Positions 45,530 to 54,632 of a DNA stretch of 64,000 bases are shown here, piece after piece. Location: contig NZ_RKQQ01000004.1 of the NCBI RefSeq assembly GCF_003814815.1, forward strand, positions 1-64,000, in the 5' to 3' direction. The DNA is from Salisediminibacterium halotolerans (GTDB lineage Bacteria; Bacillota; Bacilli; Bacillales; Salisediminibacteriaceae). A program made the position numbers and the translations under genes. How positions within the stretch are numbered: position 1 is the first letter of the stretch; every line of letters begins with the position of its first letter. The notes under the pieces were generated by a model. That model was not told the DNA's origin, did no database searches, and saw nothing but the letters and a program-made list of their open reading frames with translations.

Positions 45530-47533
45530 ATGTGGCGCATATTGCTGGAAAAGAACCGAGAAGAATTTCTGCAGTTTATTGATGCAATGTCGGACGCGGT
45601 TTTTGTCATGAAAGTCGAGGATGAAGAGTTTACATATGCAGCGGTGAATAAAGCGGGTATTCAGTTAGCCGGTTTTCCAAACGACATCTTTGGCAAAACC
45701 CTCGCAGAAGCTGTGCCGCCGGACGCGGCTGCGATACTCTACAGCGAATACCGCGGGCTCGTTTATCAGCAGAAACCGAGCCGGTTCGAGTTTCACAGCG
45801 AAGCACGCGGAACCTATGAAGAATCGCTGTTAACGCCGATTACGGATGACAACGGCCGGGTGAACTATATCATTACTGTAACGAGAGATATCACTGAGCG
45901 GAAAAAGGTTGAGAAAAAACAGGAATTAGCAGAACAAAAATTCGCCTCGCTCGTTACCTTAAACACCGCCGGGGTTTTTGAAATGGATGAAGCAGGGCGT
46001 GTCATTCAGGTTAATGCCGCGATGGAAAACCTGACAGGTTACAGTGAAGCGGACTTAGTGAATGACAGGATCCGGGGTTTTTTCATTGAAGGTGCGGAGG
46101 AACTGTTTGCAGGTCAAGTGCTTCAGCAAAGCGGCGAATGGCATGTGACGGGACTTCGCTGTGACGGCGAGGTGCGTGAATGTCATTTAAAGACGGTGCC
46201 GATTATTGTCGATGAGGAACTGTTTGGCGCGTTTGGCGTAGTGGAGGATGTGACGAAAGATCGGGAATTGCTCCGAGCGATAAAGCAAAGTGAAGAGAAA
46301 TACAGCCGTTTAATTGAGGAGTCGCCGGATGCGATGTTGATTCACTGCGGCGGTTACATCGAATTTGCGAACCAGGCAGCGGCAACTCTTTTGGATGCCC
46401 CTAATAAGGAGTGGCTGTTTGGTAAATCTGTGTATGATTTTCATGCATTTGGTTACAGAGCGCTGCTCGAGCGTGAGTTATGCGACCTTGTTAATGGCGA
46501 GATCGACCGAAGTTTTGAAGAAGAAACAGTTGTGACAGCTTCTGGACGGAATATTGAAGTTGAAGTCGGAAAAGTCCGGGTTGATTATAAAGCCAAAGAA
46601 GGTATTCATTCGACGATCCGCGACGTTTCAAAACGAAAGCACATGGAGAACGCCCTGAAAGAAAGTGAAGAAAAATACCGGCTGATCGCAGAACACTCGA
46701 CGGATCTTATTCAGCTTGCGGATACGACAGGGGTCTTATCTTATGTCTCACCCTCGCATGAGAAGATTTTGCACACCAATGAAAGAGAGCTGAAAGAAAC
46801 TCTGGTATTTTCCCTTATAGATGAAGACCACCGAGAGTTGTTTTATCAGCTGTTTATGAAGGCGCTTCGGACAGGCGTAAACGAGGCACTGGAAGTGAAA
46901 ATGCACCATCCGGAAAAACAATGGATATGGGTTTATACTGATTTGCTGCCGATTCGCGGTGAAGACGATCGGGTCGAACAAATGCTCGTTGTCGGTGAAG
47001 ATATTACGAAGCGAAAAGAACATGAAGCAAAAATCCATTACATGGCTTTCCATGACGGGCTGACCGGTCTTGCTAACCGCGAATTGTTTGAAAGTGAATT
47101 GAAGAAGGCAGCAGAGAAAGAACCCGGTTTTACGTTAATGTATATCGATTGTGATGATTTCAAGTCGGTTAATGATGAAAAAGGTCATGCTGCCGGCGAT
47201 CATTATCTCGTTACGGTTGCGGACAGGTTGACGCACACGGTACGTAACGATGATCTTGTTGCGCGAATCGGCGGGGACGAATTTGTTGTTTTAATCCGCG
47301 GGCTGACAGATCAAAGACAAATTGATGAGATCGCCCGTCGCATCGTGAAGTCGATGGAAACGCCGTGGGTGTACGAAGGGGAAACGGAAACGATCAGCAT
47401 CAGCATCGGGATTGCCGTAAGTTTCGGTGAACATGATCACGGCGATGTTCTCAGACGCGCGGACAGTGCGATGTATCAAGCTAAAAAGCAAAAAATAGAA
47501 GGCTGCCGTTTCGTTGACGGCGCAGAAACGTGA
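45530..47533 (+). CDS. Multi-PAS diguanylate cyclase
   Basis: The 667-residue protein has four PAS-type sensor modules in series (each ending in a PAC-like stretch such as ITVTRDITERK) and a C-terminal GGDEF domain (GGDEF at 581-585) that makes c-di-GMP. No EAL domain follows, and no TM segment is seen, so it is a cytosolic sensor. ATG at 45530 follows AAAGGAG; an in-frame GTG at 45470 lacks a good ribosome site. An HD-GYP gene at 52620 could provide the opposing c-di-GMP hydrolase. Confidence 0.9.
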   Translation: MWRILLEKNREEFLQFIDAMSDAVFVMKVEDEEFTYAAVNKAGIQLAGFPNDIFGKTLAEAVPPDAAAILYSEYRGLVYQQKPSRFEFHSEARGTYEESLLTPITDDNGRVNYIITVTRDITERKKVEKKQELAEQKFASLVTLNTAGVFEMDEAGRVIQVNAAMENLTGYSEADLVNDRIRGFFIEGAEELFAGQVLQQSGEWHVTGLRCDGEVRECHLKTVPIIVDEELFGAFGVVEDVTKDRELLRAIKQSEEKYSRLIEESPDAMLIHCGGYIEFANQAAATLLDAPNKEWLFGKSVYDFHAFGYRALLERELCDLVNGEIDRSFEEETVVTASGRNIEVEVGKVRVDYKAKEGIHSTIRDVSKRKHMENALKESEEKYRLIAEHSTDLIQLADTTGVLSYVSPSHEKILHTNERELKETLVFSLIDEDHRELFYQLFMKALRTGVNEALEVKMHHPEKQWIWVYTDLLPIRGEDDRVEQMLVVGEDITKRKEHEAKIHYMAFHDGLTGLANRELFESELKKAAEKEPGFTLMYIDCDDFKSVNDEKGHAAGDHYLVTVADRLTHTVRNDDLVARIGGDEFVVLIRGLTDQRQIDEIARRIVKSMETPWVYEGETETISISIGIAVSFGEHDHGDVLRRADSAMYQAKKQKIEGCRFVDGAET

Positions 47534-47567
47534 AGCCGCCTCCGGTTTTAAGAGGCGGCTTTTTTTT
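47533..47567 (+). terminator. Terminator after the diguanylate cyclase gene
   Basis: AAGCCGCCTC pairs with GAGGCGGCTT and is followed by eight T residues. Confidence 0.92.
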
Positions 47568-47610
47568 ATCGTAACAGATCGGTATTTGTTGTAAGGCGCT
47601 TCAGACGGCA

Positions 47611-49083
47611 TTACGTTCCGCAATACGTCTGATAAGGCGGAAATGAAGCGGGAGGCGGAGCCGTGTATGCTTCTTGCGTTTTGGAATGCGCATACGGATC
47701 GGACAGCACATCAAGCAGCTTATACAACACGCTGTAGTCGCCGTCTTCAACCGCTGCATGGAGCGCTTGTTCAACGCGGTGATTGCGGGGGATGACGGCT
47801 GGATTACTTTGTTTCATCAGCATCTGCACCGCTTCTTCAGAGCGGTTCTCTTTAGCGAGTCTCGCTTTCCAAGTCTCTTTCCACTCGCTAAAGGCTGTCG
47901 ATTGCTCGAGCGCCGGTTCCGTCACCTCTTTGAACGTCAATGCGCGAAAAGCGTTGGTGAAGTCGGCTTTTTCAGTGAGCAATATCTCAAGCAGCTGATC
48001 GATGAGAGCCCCGTCGCCTTCGTGTTCTTCTTTGAGACCGAGTTTAGCGCGGAAATGAACGAGTCGGCGAGCGTCAAAGCGCGCCATAAATCCGGAGATA
48101 ATCTGCTGGGCTTTTTCAACGGCGGCTTCTTCGTCTTCATCAATTAACGGCAGAAGCGTTTCGGCAAAACGGGCGAGGTTCCAGCCGGCGATTTTCGGCT
48201 GATTGCCAAACGCGTAACGCCCGCCGCGGTCGATCGAACTGAATACGGTTTTCGGATCGTACGCATCGATAAACGCACAAGGGCCGTAATCGATCGTTTC
48301 CCCGCTGATCGCCATGTTGTCGGTATTCATCACGCCGTGGATAAATCCGGCCGCCTGCCAGCGGGCGATCAGGTCAGCCTGACGTTCCGCGGTCTTGTCG
48401 AGTAAATAGAGATACGGATTGTCCGATTCACTGCACGGCGGAAAATGCCGTTCGAGCGCGTAATCAGCAAGCGTCCGCACTTGTTCAGTTGACCCCCAGG
48501 CAGACGCGTATTCAAACGTGCCGACGCGCAAGTGGCTCGCTGCTGTCCGCGTTAACACAGCCCCCGGTTCCATCGTTTGCCGGCGCACCTGCTCGCCGGT
48601 TTTGACAACGGAAAGACTTCTGTTTGTCGGGATTCCGAGCGCGTGCATCGCTTCACTGATAATGTATTCGCGCAGCATCGGCCCGAGAGACGCCCGGCCG
48701 TCGGCACCGCGCGAATAAGGGGTCGCGCCTGATCCTTTCAGCTGTATATCGATACGGCGTCCGTCCGGTGTGAGCTGTTCACCGAACATCAGCGCCCGGC
48801 CGTCGCCAAGCATTGTAAAATTGCCGAATTGATGCCCGGCATAGGCTTGCGCAAGGGGGAACGCCCCTTTTGGCAATGAATTGCCCGCTAATACGGCGAC
48901 GCCTTCAGCACTTTTCATCACTTCCGGATTGAGCCCGATTTCAAGGGCTAGCGGTTCATTAAAAAGCACGAGTTCCGGCGCAGCAACGGGCTGAACATCG
49001 ACCGGTGTATAAAACATTTGCGGAAGCTTGGCATAGCTGTGGGTGAGATTCCACCCCGCCGTTTTATTTAGGTCGTTCGTCAT
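47611..49083 (-). CDS. selO: Protein adenylyltransferase SelO
   Basis: SelO is a pseudokinase-fold enzyme that transfers AMP to target proteins and protects from oxidative stress. The 490-residue protein has the GSGATPYSRGADGRAS nucleotide loop, PTNRSLSVV, TDNMAISGETIDYGP and the C-terminal helical part. It is shortened relative to selenocysteine-bearing forms; the last motif ends near PYQTYCG, with a Cys where others have Sec or Cys. AAGGAGGC supports the start at 49083. Confidence 0.92.
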   Translation of the reverse strand: MTNDLNKTAGWNLTHSYAKLPQMFYTPVDVQPVAAPELVLFNEPLALEIGLNPEVMKSAEGVAVLAGNSLPKGAFPLAQAYAGHQFGNFTMLGDGRALMFGEQLTPDGRRIDIQLKGSGATPYSRGADGRASLGPMLREYIISEAMHALGIPTNRSLSVVKTGEQVRRQTMEPGAVLTRTAASHLRVGTFEYASAWGSTEQVRTLADYALERHFPPCSESDNPYLYLLDKTAERQADLIARWQAAGFIHGVMNTDNMAISGETIDYGPCAFIDAYDPKTVFSSIDRGGRYAFGNQPKIAGWNLARFAETLLPLIDEDEEAAVEKAQQIISGFMARFDARRLVHFRAKLGLKEEHEGDGALIDQLLEILLTEKADFTNAFRALTFKEVTEPALEQSTAFSEWKETWKARLAKENRSEEAVQMLMKQSNPAVIPRNHRVEQALHAAVEDGDYSVLYKLLDVLSDPYAHSKTQEAYTAPPPASFPPYQTYCGT

Positions 49084-49234
49084 GATAGCCTCCTTAATCT
49101 TGTGACGGATTGTTGTTTCAGTATATCGCGCTGCGGGGAAGCTTATCAAACAATCGCGTTTGCCATATCGCGTCAAGCTCATTTATGATAAAAGAAATAC
49201 CGATCTAAAACCGACAGAAACAGGAGACTAAACA

Positions 49235-49858
49235 ATGACTTCCGTCTGGTACAAACGCATATACGAATTGCTGATGCTCGTCTTAGCCTCTATTTCCGTC
49301 GGAACGATCTGGTACAGCGGCTGGTCGGACAACGGCTGGATGATTTGGGGAATTTGGTTTGTCTTTTTCACCGACATCTCGATCCGAGCTTGGCGCGCCC
49401 GCCATACGTGGCGTTACCTGCTGAAAAATCCATTCGATGTCGTCAGCGTCATACCGCTTGACAGCACATTTTTGTTTGCCCGCTTCGCCCGGTTTATCCG
49501 TCTTTTCCGGATGAAATACATCTTGAAACGCTACGCGAGACCGTTACGAGTGCTGGCGGGAAAAACATCGCTCACCGTTTATTTTTCCACGGCAGCAACG
49601 ATCATGCTGTCTGCGGCGGTTGTGATCTCGCTGATCGGGGATTTTACGTGGTTTTACAGTGCGGAATGGGTATTGATGAATGTGCTGTTCTTTAATTATG
49701 AAGAGAATATGGAAAGCGCCTTTCATCTCGGGATTGCGATTATGTTAAAAATTCAAGGGTTGTTGACGTACGGACTTGTGATCAGTCGGGTGATGAACCG
49801 GCTTGATCCGCACGTGGAATGGGTGAAGGAATATCCGCACCGGCGTTGGCTGCTGTAA
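49235..49858 (+). CDS. Voltage-sensor-like ion transporter family protein lacking a K+ filter
   Basis: The 207-residue protein has about five to six hydrophobic segments and an S4-like helix with regularly spaced Arg and Lys (FARFARFIRLFRMKYILKR, residues about 82-100). A classical TVGYGD filter is absent; the pore-region stretch reads FFNYEENMESAF. It may be an ion channel of other selectivity, or a sensor protein without a pore. GGAGA precedes the ATG. It is divergent from selO and followed closely by the LOG-family gene. Confidence 0.65.
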   Translation: MTSVWYKRIYELLMLVLASISVGTIWYSGWSDNGWMIWGIWFVFFTDISIRAWRARHTWRYLLKNPFDVVSVIPLDSTFLFARFARFIRLFRMKYILKRYARPLRVLAGKTSLTVYFSTAATIMLSAAVVISLIGDFTWFYSAEWVLMNVLFFNYEENMESAFHLGIAIMLKIQGLLTYGLVISRVMNRLDPHVEWVKEYPHRRWLL

Positions 49859-49876
49859 TACAAGGAGGAAGAAACG

Positions 49877-50419
49877 ATGAAGAGAATGGCAGTGTTTTGC
49901 GGATCAGGGAAAGGAACGGATCCTGTCTATGCTGAAGGGGCTAAGGCGCTTGGCGAAGAACTCGTTCGCCGGGAGATCGGCTTGGTCTACGGCGGGGCAG
50001 GGATCGGCTTAATGGGCGTGTTGGCGGATACGGTGCTTGCCGGCGGCGGTGAGGTAATCGGCGTGATGCCGGGTGATCTCGTCCAGCGGGAAGCGGCGCA
50101 TACCGGATTGACGGAACTGCGAAAAGCCAATTCGATGCACGAGCGAAAGGCGGAGATCAGCGCGTTAGCTGACGGTTTTATTGCGCTTCCGGGCGGACCG
50201 GGGACGCTCGAGGAATTTATGGAAGTGTTCACCTGGGCGCAGCTCGGCTATCACGTGAAACCGTTTGGACTGTTAAATATTGCGGGCTATTACGATCCGC
50301 TTCTGGCGATGTTTGATCAGATGAATAAGGAAGCGTTTTTACAAAACGCTCATCGGGAATTGGTTTTACAGGATGCATCGGCAGACCGATTGGTACAGGA
50401 GCTGGTTGAAAGGAGCTGA
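49877..50419 (+). CDS. LOG-family (TIGR00730) nucleoside-monophosphate phosphoribohydrolase-like protein
   Basis: The 180-residue Rossmann protein has the family motif PGGPGTLEE (residues about 104-112) and the YGGAGIGLMG segment. LOG proteins release a free base from a nucleoside monophosphate (cytokinin-activating type in plants); in bacteria the substrate is unclear. AAGGAGGAAG precedes the ATG. Confidence 0.88.
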   Translation: MKRMAVFCGSGKGTDPVYAEGAKALGEELVRREIGLVYGGAGIGLMGVLADTVLAGGGEVIGVMPGDLVQREAAHTGLTELRKANSMHERKAEISALADGFIALPGGPGTLEEFMEVFTWAQLGYHVKPFGLLNIAGYYDPLLAMFDQMNKEAFLQNAHRELVLQDASADRLVQELVERS

Positions 50420-50427
50420 ACAAACCG

Positions 50428-51561
50428 ATGAGCGAGGGATTATGGCGCCCGGTTTACCTGGCTGGATCGTTAATTTTGCTGCTGGCGGCATGCGGTGACG
50501 GAAACGATAACGCCGGAGTGGATGAAGAAAATGACGAAGAGAATACCGCGGCGGAAGACGGCGGGGAAGACAAGCGCGATATTACGGAGCTTACGGCAGA
50601 AGACTGGGACGTTGAGACCGTCGCCAGCAATTTAGAGGTGCCGTGGTCGCTCGCAATCGCGGACGATCTGTATATTATGCCGAGCCGTGACGGTCACATG
50701 ATCGAAGTCCAAGACAATGAGACGGAACAGACGGAGCTGGAAACCTCGGATCCGATCGCCCATGAAGGCGAAGGCGGGCTGCTCGGGTTTATTTTAGCGG
50801 AGGATGAGAGTGAGAACCTCCGCGGATTTGCTTACTATACGTACAGCGGCGAAACGGAGTTAAAAAACCGTATCGTCGCGCTGGAAAAACAGAACGGAAC
50901 GTGGGCGGAAACAGATATCCTGCTCGATCAAATTCCCGGTTCGGGGATCCATAACGGCGGGCGGCTCGCCCTCGGACCCGACGGTTATTTGTACGCGACA
51001 GCAGGTGACGCAAATGTCCCCGACTTAGCGCAAGACAAAACGAATTTAGCCGGCAGCATTCTTCGTATGACACCGGAAGGCGATGTTCCGGAAGATAATC
51101 CGTTTGACGATTCATATGTATACAGCTACGGGCATCGCAATGCGCAAGGACTTGCGTGGAACAGCGAGGGAGAGCTGTACAGTTCCGAGCACGGTCCGAC
51201 CGCCCAAGACGAAATCAATATCATCGAAGCGGGAAAAAATTACGGTTGGCCGGAAATTGAAGGCGATGAGTCCGTGGACGGACTTGAAGATCCGGCCATT
51301 CACTCTGGCAATGAGACGTGGGCGCCGTCCGGAACAGCCTTTTATGAAGACGTCCTGCTCGTGACGGGTCTCCGCGGCGAAAGCCTTTATGCGTATGCTG
51401 AAGAGGCCGGTGAGATGGCAACGGTTTTTGACGGTGAAGGTCGCTTACGCGATGTGAAAACAGACGGCGAGAACGTTTATTTGTTAACGAATAATACGGA
51501 CGGACGCGGCAGTCCGGGAGACGATGATGACCGTCTTTTACGCCTTAGCATTGACAAATGA
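50428..51561 (+). CDS. PQQ-dependent sugar dehydrogenase (glucose/sorbosone type), lipoprotein
   Basis: The 377-residue protein starts with a lipoprotein signal (LILLLAACGD, lipobox Cys near residue 22) and then a long acidic linker. The beta-propeller body has the family segments NLEVPWSLAIADD, IHNGGRLALGPDGYLY and SYGHRNAQGLAWN, then GLRGESLY. It should oxidise an aldose outside the cell with PQQ. The ATG at 50428 lies 8 bases after the preceding stop. No PQQ synthesis gene is present here. Confidence 0.85.
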   Translation: MSEGLWRPVYLAGSLILLLAACGDGNDNAGVDEENDEENTAAEDGGEDKRDITELTAEDWDVETVASNLEVPWSLAIADDLYIMPSRDGHMIEVQDNETEQTELETSDPIAHEGEGGLLGFILAEDESENLRGFAYYTYSGETELKNRIVALEKQNGTWAETDILLDQIPGSGIHNGGRLALGPDGYLYATAGDANVPDLAQDKTNLAGSILRMTPEGDVPEDNPFDDSYVYSYGHRNAQGLAWNSEGELYSSEHGPTAQDEINIIEAGKNYGWPEIEGDESVDGLEDPAIHSGNETWAPSGTAFYEDVLLVTGLRGESLYAYAEEAGEMATVFDGEGRLRDVKTDGENVYLLTNNTDGRGSPGDDDDRLLRLSIDK

Positions 51562-51610
51562 CGGTATCGCTTTCCTTGCAAAACGAACAAGGGTCTGTAA
51601 GTGAAGGAGT

Positions 51611-52465
51611 GTGATCATAATTAGCACCGTGCTTCTGTCTTGGCCGTTCCGACCGTTTTGGCTCCTTATTCCGCTGGTCATTGCCGCGGTACTCATAGTT
51701 TTGTTATATGTCTTTCAAGATCGGCTGATCTTTTACCCGCAGTCGATCGCAGAAGATGACGCGGAAGCGATCGCAGAGCGTTACGATCACGTAAGTGAAG
51801 TTAGCTATCAAGTTGATGATGAAAAACATGTTCACGGCTGGCTGCTCGACCCGCAAACAGAAAACGGCGAATCCGAGGGACTGTTGATCTATTACGGCGG
51901 CAATGCAGAAGAGCTTTCGGCGCAAATTCCGGAAATGTCTGCTGAGCTGCCGTCGTGGTCTGTTTTGCTCGTGAACTACCGCGGTTACGGTTTAAGTGAC
52001 GGCGCGCCGTCTGAAGAAGCGCTTTATAATGATGCGCTGTTGATTTTTGACGATATTAAGCGGCGGATGGATCCTGAGCCCCCGCAGACTGTATTGATGG
52101 GGCGAAGCATCGGCACCGGGGTGGCTGTGAAAGTAGCATCTGAACGGCCGGTTGACGGCACAATTTTAATATCGCCGTTTGATTCGTTAAAAGAAGTCGG
52201 CCGCCAGCATTATCCGTTTCTTCCCGTCGGCGCATTGCTCCGTTACGATTTTTCTTCGGCTGAACGCATTAACGCCGTCGGTTCACCGATTTTGACCCTC
52301 AGCGGCAGCAATGATTCAATTATCCCGAAAGAACGGACGCAAGAGTTGATCGAAAAAATCCGCTTGCCGCACCGGCACGAAGAGATTGCCGGACGCGGAC
52401 ACAACGATATACACCTTGATGCGAAGTATTGGGAGACGATTCATGAGTTTTTGGATGCGGAGTGA
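51611..52465 (+). CDS. Alpha/beta hydrolase with N-terminal membrane anchor
   Basis: The 284-residue protein has a single N-terminal TM helix (about 15-35) and an alpha/beta hydrolase domain. The nucleophile is Ser in MGRSIGTG, the acid is Asp in SGSNDSII and the base is His in RGHNDIH. It resembles the ABHD13/YfhR-like family. The start is unclear: GTG at 51611 is too close to AAGGAG at 51604-51609, and GTG at 51629 would shorten the N terminus by six residues without losing the anchor. The substrate is unknown. Confidence 0.75.
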   Translation: MIIISTVLLSWPFRPFWLLIPLVIAAVLIVLLYVFQDRLIFYPQSIAEDDAEAIAERYDHVSEVSYQVDDEKHVHGWLLDPQTENGESEGLLIYYGGNAEELSAQIPEMSAELPSWSVLLVNYRGYGLSDGAPSEEALYNDALLIFDDIKRRMDPEPPQTVLMGRSIGTGVAVKVASERPVDGTILISPFDSLKEVGRQHYPFLPVGALLRYDFSSAERINAVGSPILTLSGSNDSIIPKERTQELIEKIRLPHRHEEIAGRGHNDIHLDAKYWETIHEFLDAE

Positions 52466-52512
52466 AAAAAGCAGATCATCAGGTCTGAATTGGATACGGA
52501 CCATCGTCATTA

Positions 52513-52537
52513 GTCCCGGGCGCTCCCGGGGCTTTTT
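52513..52537 (+). terminator. Terminator after the hydrolase gene
   Basis: GTCCCGGG pairs with CCCGGGGC (one wobble) around a 4-base loop, followed by six T residues. Confidence 0.82.
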
Positions 52538-52619
52538 TCTATGAAATCGATTAAAGCCGTTTTTTCGACGGGCGGAATTGGTAAAATAGATGTATAAGAA
52601 AAGTCAGAGGAGGCTAACG

Positions 52620-53705
52620 ATGGAATGGATGGATACAAACCAAGATGCGCAAAGGCTCCTTGACCGCAAACTGGCTCGCGATGTCGCTTCTGACAGCGGT
52701 TTAATTCTCTTGCGCGAAGGAATGGCCGTGACGGCCGATCACCTCAAGATGCTTATTAAGCACGGTGTTGAAAAAGTAGCCGTCTCCGGACACGCTTCGT
52801 TTCTCGATCAGCTTGATGCGAAATGTAAAGCGCAACACGCGGCGTTTGTTGCGGCGTACCGTGATCAGTACAACCAGCTTCAAGCTCTCTTCAAAACGGC
52901 CGGCCGGCCCGGTGAAGAAGAACTGGCGAACGTGCTGAACTCGTTTGAGACGCTTGCAGCCGAAGCGCTTGAGAGCTACAGCTTGTTTGAAGTTCTCCAG
53001 CAGCTCGAAGGCCATGACGGGTACCTTCTCCGCCACAGCATTCATGTCGGAATCCAATCCGCATTCATTGCCAAATTTGCCGGAAAAAGCCGCGATGAGA
53101 TTCTTACGTTCGGCAAAGCCGGGCTGCTCCACGATATCGGTATGCTGCAGATGCCAAAAGCATTATTCGAACAAAGCCGCACGCTGTCAGAGGAAGAATG
53201 GAACGAATTGAAGTCTCATCCGGCTAAGGGCGAGCAGCATCTGGCTGAAACAGATGTCGGCGGCGCCGTGTTCGAGGCGGTGCGCGACCATCATGAACGG
53301 ATGGACGGATCCGGTTATCCAAAAGGAAAAACGGCCGACGAAATTTCTGAAGCGGGGAAAATCACGGCTGTTGCCGATGTCTTTGACGCCGTTTCCTCTG
53401 ACCGGGTTTACCGCAAAAAAGCGAGTCCGATTGCCGCGCTGCAGGAAATCAGCAGGGAGGTGTTTGCCGGGCGGCTGTCAGCTGAACACGGCATGCGCTT
53501 TATCGATTGCATGTCGAGCATGTACAACGGGACGGATGTTTTATTATCGGACGGCCGGCTGGCAAAAATTGTCCGCTTGAAGGCGACCGACTTAAGCAAT
53601 CCGCTTATCAGTATCAATAGAGAGGTCGTCGATTTAAAGCAGCTTGACGGCGTGTGGATTGCCGACATTGCCGATCCGCGCCTGCTGACGCATCAAGGCA
53701 GCTGA
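52620..53705 (+). CDS. HD-GYP domain phosphodiesterase
   Basis: The 361-residue protein has an HD-GYP domain with HDIGMLQMPK (the HD pair), HHERMDGSGYP (the GYP motif) and HPAKGEQHL. It is expected to hydrolyse c-di-GMP. A roughly 130-residue N-terminal region precedes it. The start at 52620 follows AGAGGAGG; an earlier in-frame ATG at 52590 lacks a ribosome site. It ends just before the hairpin duplicate that flanks repeat R3. Confidence 0.88.
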   Translation: MEWMDTNQDAQRLLDRKLARDVASDSGLILLREGMAVTADHLKMLIKHGVEKVAVSGHASFLDQLDAKCKAQHAAFVAAYRDQYNQLQALFKTAGRPGEEELANVLNSFETLAAEALESYSLFEVLQQLEGHDGYLLRHSIHVGIQSAFIAKFAGKSRDEILTFGKAGLLHDIGMLQMPKALFEQSRTLSEEEWNELKSHPAKGEQHLAETDVGGAVFEAVRDHHERMDGSGYPKGKTADEISEAGKITAVADVFDAVSSDRVYRKKASPIAALQEISREVFAGRLSAEHGMRFIDCMSSMYNGTDVLLSDGRLAKIVRLKATDLSNPLISINREVVDLKQLDGVWIADIADPRLLTHQGS

Positions 53706-53727
53706 TATACGCGAACTGGCGAAGGCG

Positions 53728-53752
53728 GTTTTCTTGTTTCAGAACAAGAAAT
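53728..53752 (+). terminator. Hairpin after the HD-GYP gene, left copy of a 25-bp duplication
   Basis: TTCTTGTT and AACAAGAA pair around a short loop. The same 25 bases recur exactly at 54112-54136 on the other side of the repeat R3. Confidence 0.7.
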
Positions 53753-54111
53753 TAGGTTGTAAACAAACGATTATTTTGACGTCAGCCATGAATCCACTAA
53801 CCTCCGCTTGCCCCGGGCAAGGACTCAGCTAGTATTCGGCGGCCTCGGGCCGACGAATCCGGATCTTCGTCTCTTGCTTTCCCGGAGGCGTCGGAGGAGT
53901 GGATGCATGGCTTCCTTTTTATGAATACACCCGCTTCAAAAAAAGACGATGACCCAGCATCCCGGCTTTTTCCTGCGGCGATGGAAACACGGCGAGGTCT
54001 TGTCGAGCCGGCGTCGCAGTGATACCTTCAGGTGAAAGAAGCCGGATGATGCGTAGTCATCCGTTCCTTTTAATATGACATCGATCGATGTCATGACTTT
54101 GTCTGCACTCT
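53753..54111 (+). repeat. Dispersed hairpin repeat, copy R3 (full length, ~359 bp)
   Basis: Inner arms AGCCATGAATCCACT (53784-53798) and AGTGGATGCATGGCT (53898-53912) pair with one mismatch, enclosing a second GC-rich stem (CGGCGGCC near 53835). The right half has ATGAATACACCCGCTTCAAA, CATCCCGGC, then ACATCGATCGATGT near 54078-54091 and CATGACTTTGTC. It is the same element as R1 read in the opposite direction. Exact 25-bp duplications of a hairpin flank it at 53728-53752 and 54112-54136. No ORF was supported. Confidence 0.82.
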
Positions 54112-54136
54112 GTTTTCTTGTTTCAGAACAAGAAAT
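54112..54136 (+). terminator. Right copy of the 25-bp hairpin duplication
   Basis: Exact repeat of 53728-53752. It has no T tract, so its present role as a terminator is uncertain. Confidence 0.55.
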
Positions 54137-54183
54137 AACGGAAATGGGAACGGAAAGTTTAGTTATTTTTTGGAGGCGATACG

Positions 54184-54615
54184 ATGATTGCTGGATTAAA
54201 TCCGTATATTATCTTGAGCGGACGTGCAAAAGAAGCGGTCACCTTTTATGAGCAAGCCCTTGGCGCGGAAGTTCTCGGCGTGCAGACGTTTGGCGAGATG
54301 CCGGAAGACTCGGACACCCCGCTCCCGGAAGACGTGAAAAAACAGGTGATGCACGCCCATTTACGTATCGGCGGTGACGATTTGATGTTGTCAGACGGTT
54401 TTCCGGGACAGCCGGCGCAGGTCGGTACGCATATCGTCTTAGCCGTGAACGTCGATTCGGCGGCCGAAGCGGAAGCTGTTTATGAACGGCTTGCCGAACG
54501 GGGAGAACAAGTGATGCCGCTGCAAGAAACCCCGTTCAGTCCGGCTCACGGTCATGTGAAAGACCAATTCGGCATTACCTGGTATGTGACAGCAGCCGGA
54601 GAAGGGGCGCAGTAA
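54184..54615 (+). CDS. PhnB-like VOC-family (glyoxalase fold) protein
   Basis: The 143-residue protein has the PhnB-type start LNPYIILSGRAKEAVTFYEQALGAEV and ends with a FGITWYV strand, as in the YjdN/PhnB subgroup. Members bind metal and small molecules; this one's substrate is not known. TGGAGGCG precedes the ATG. Confidence 0.85.
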   Translation: MIAGLNPYIILSGRAKEAVTFYEQALGAEVLGVQTFGEMPEDSDTPLPEDVKKQVMHAHLRIGGDDLMLSDGFPGQPAQVGTHIVLAVNVDSAAEAEAVYERLAERGEQVMPLQETPFSPAHGHVKDQFGITWYVTAAGEGAQ

Positions 54616-54632
54616 GCAAATCTCTGTGCTTT

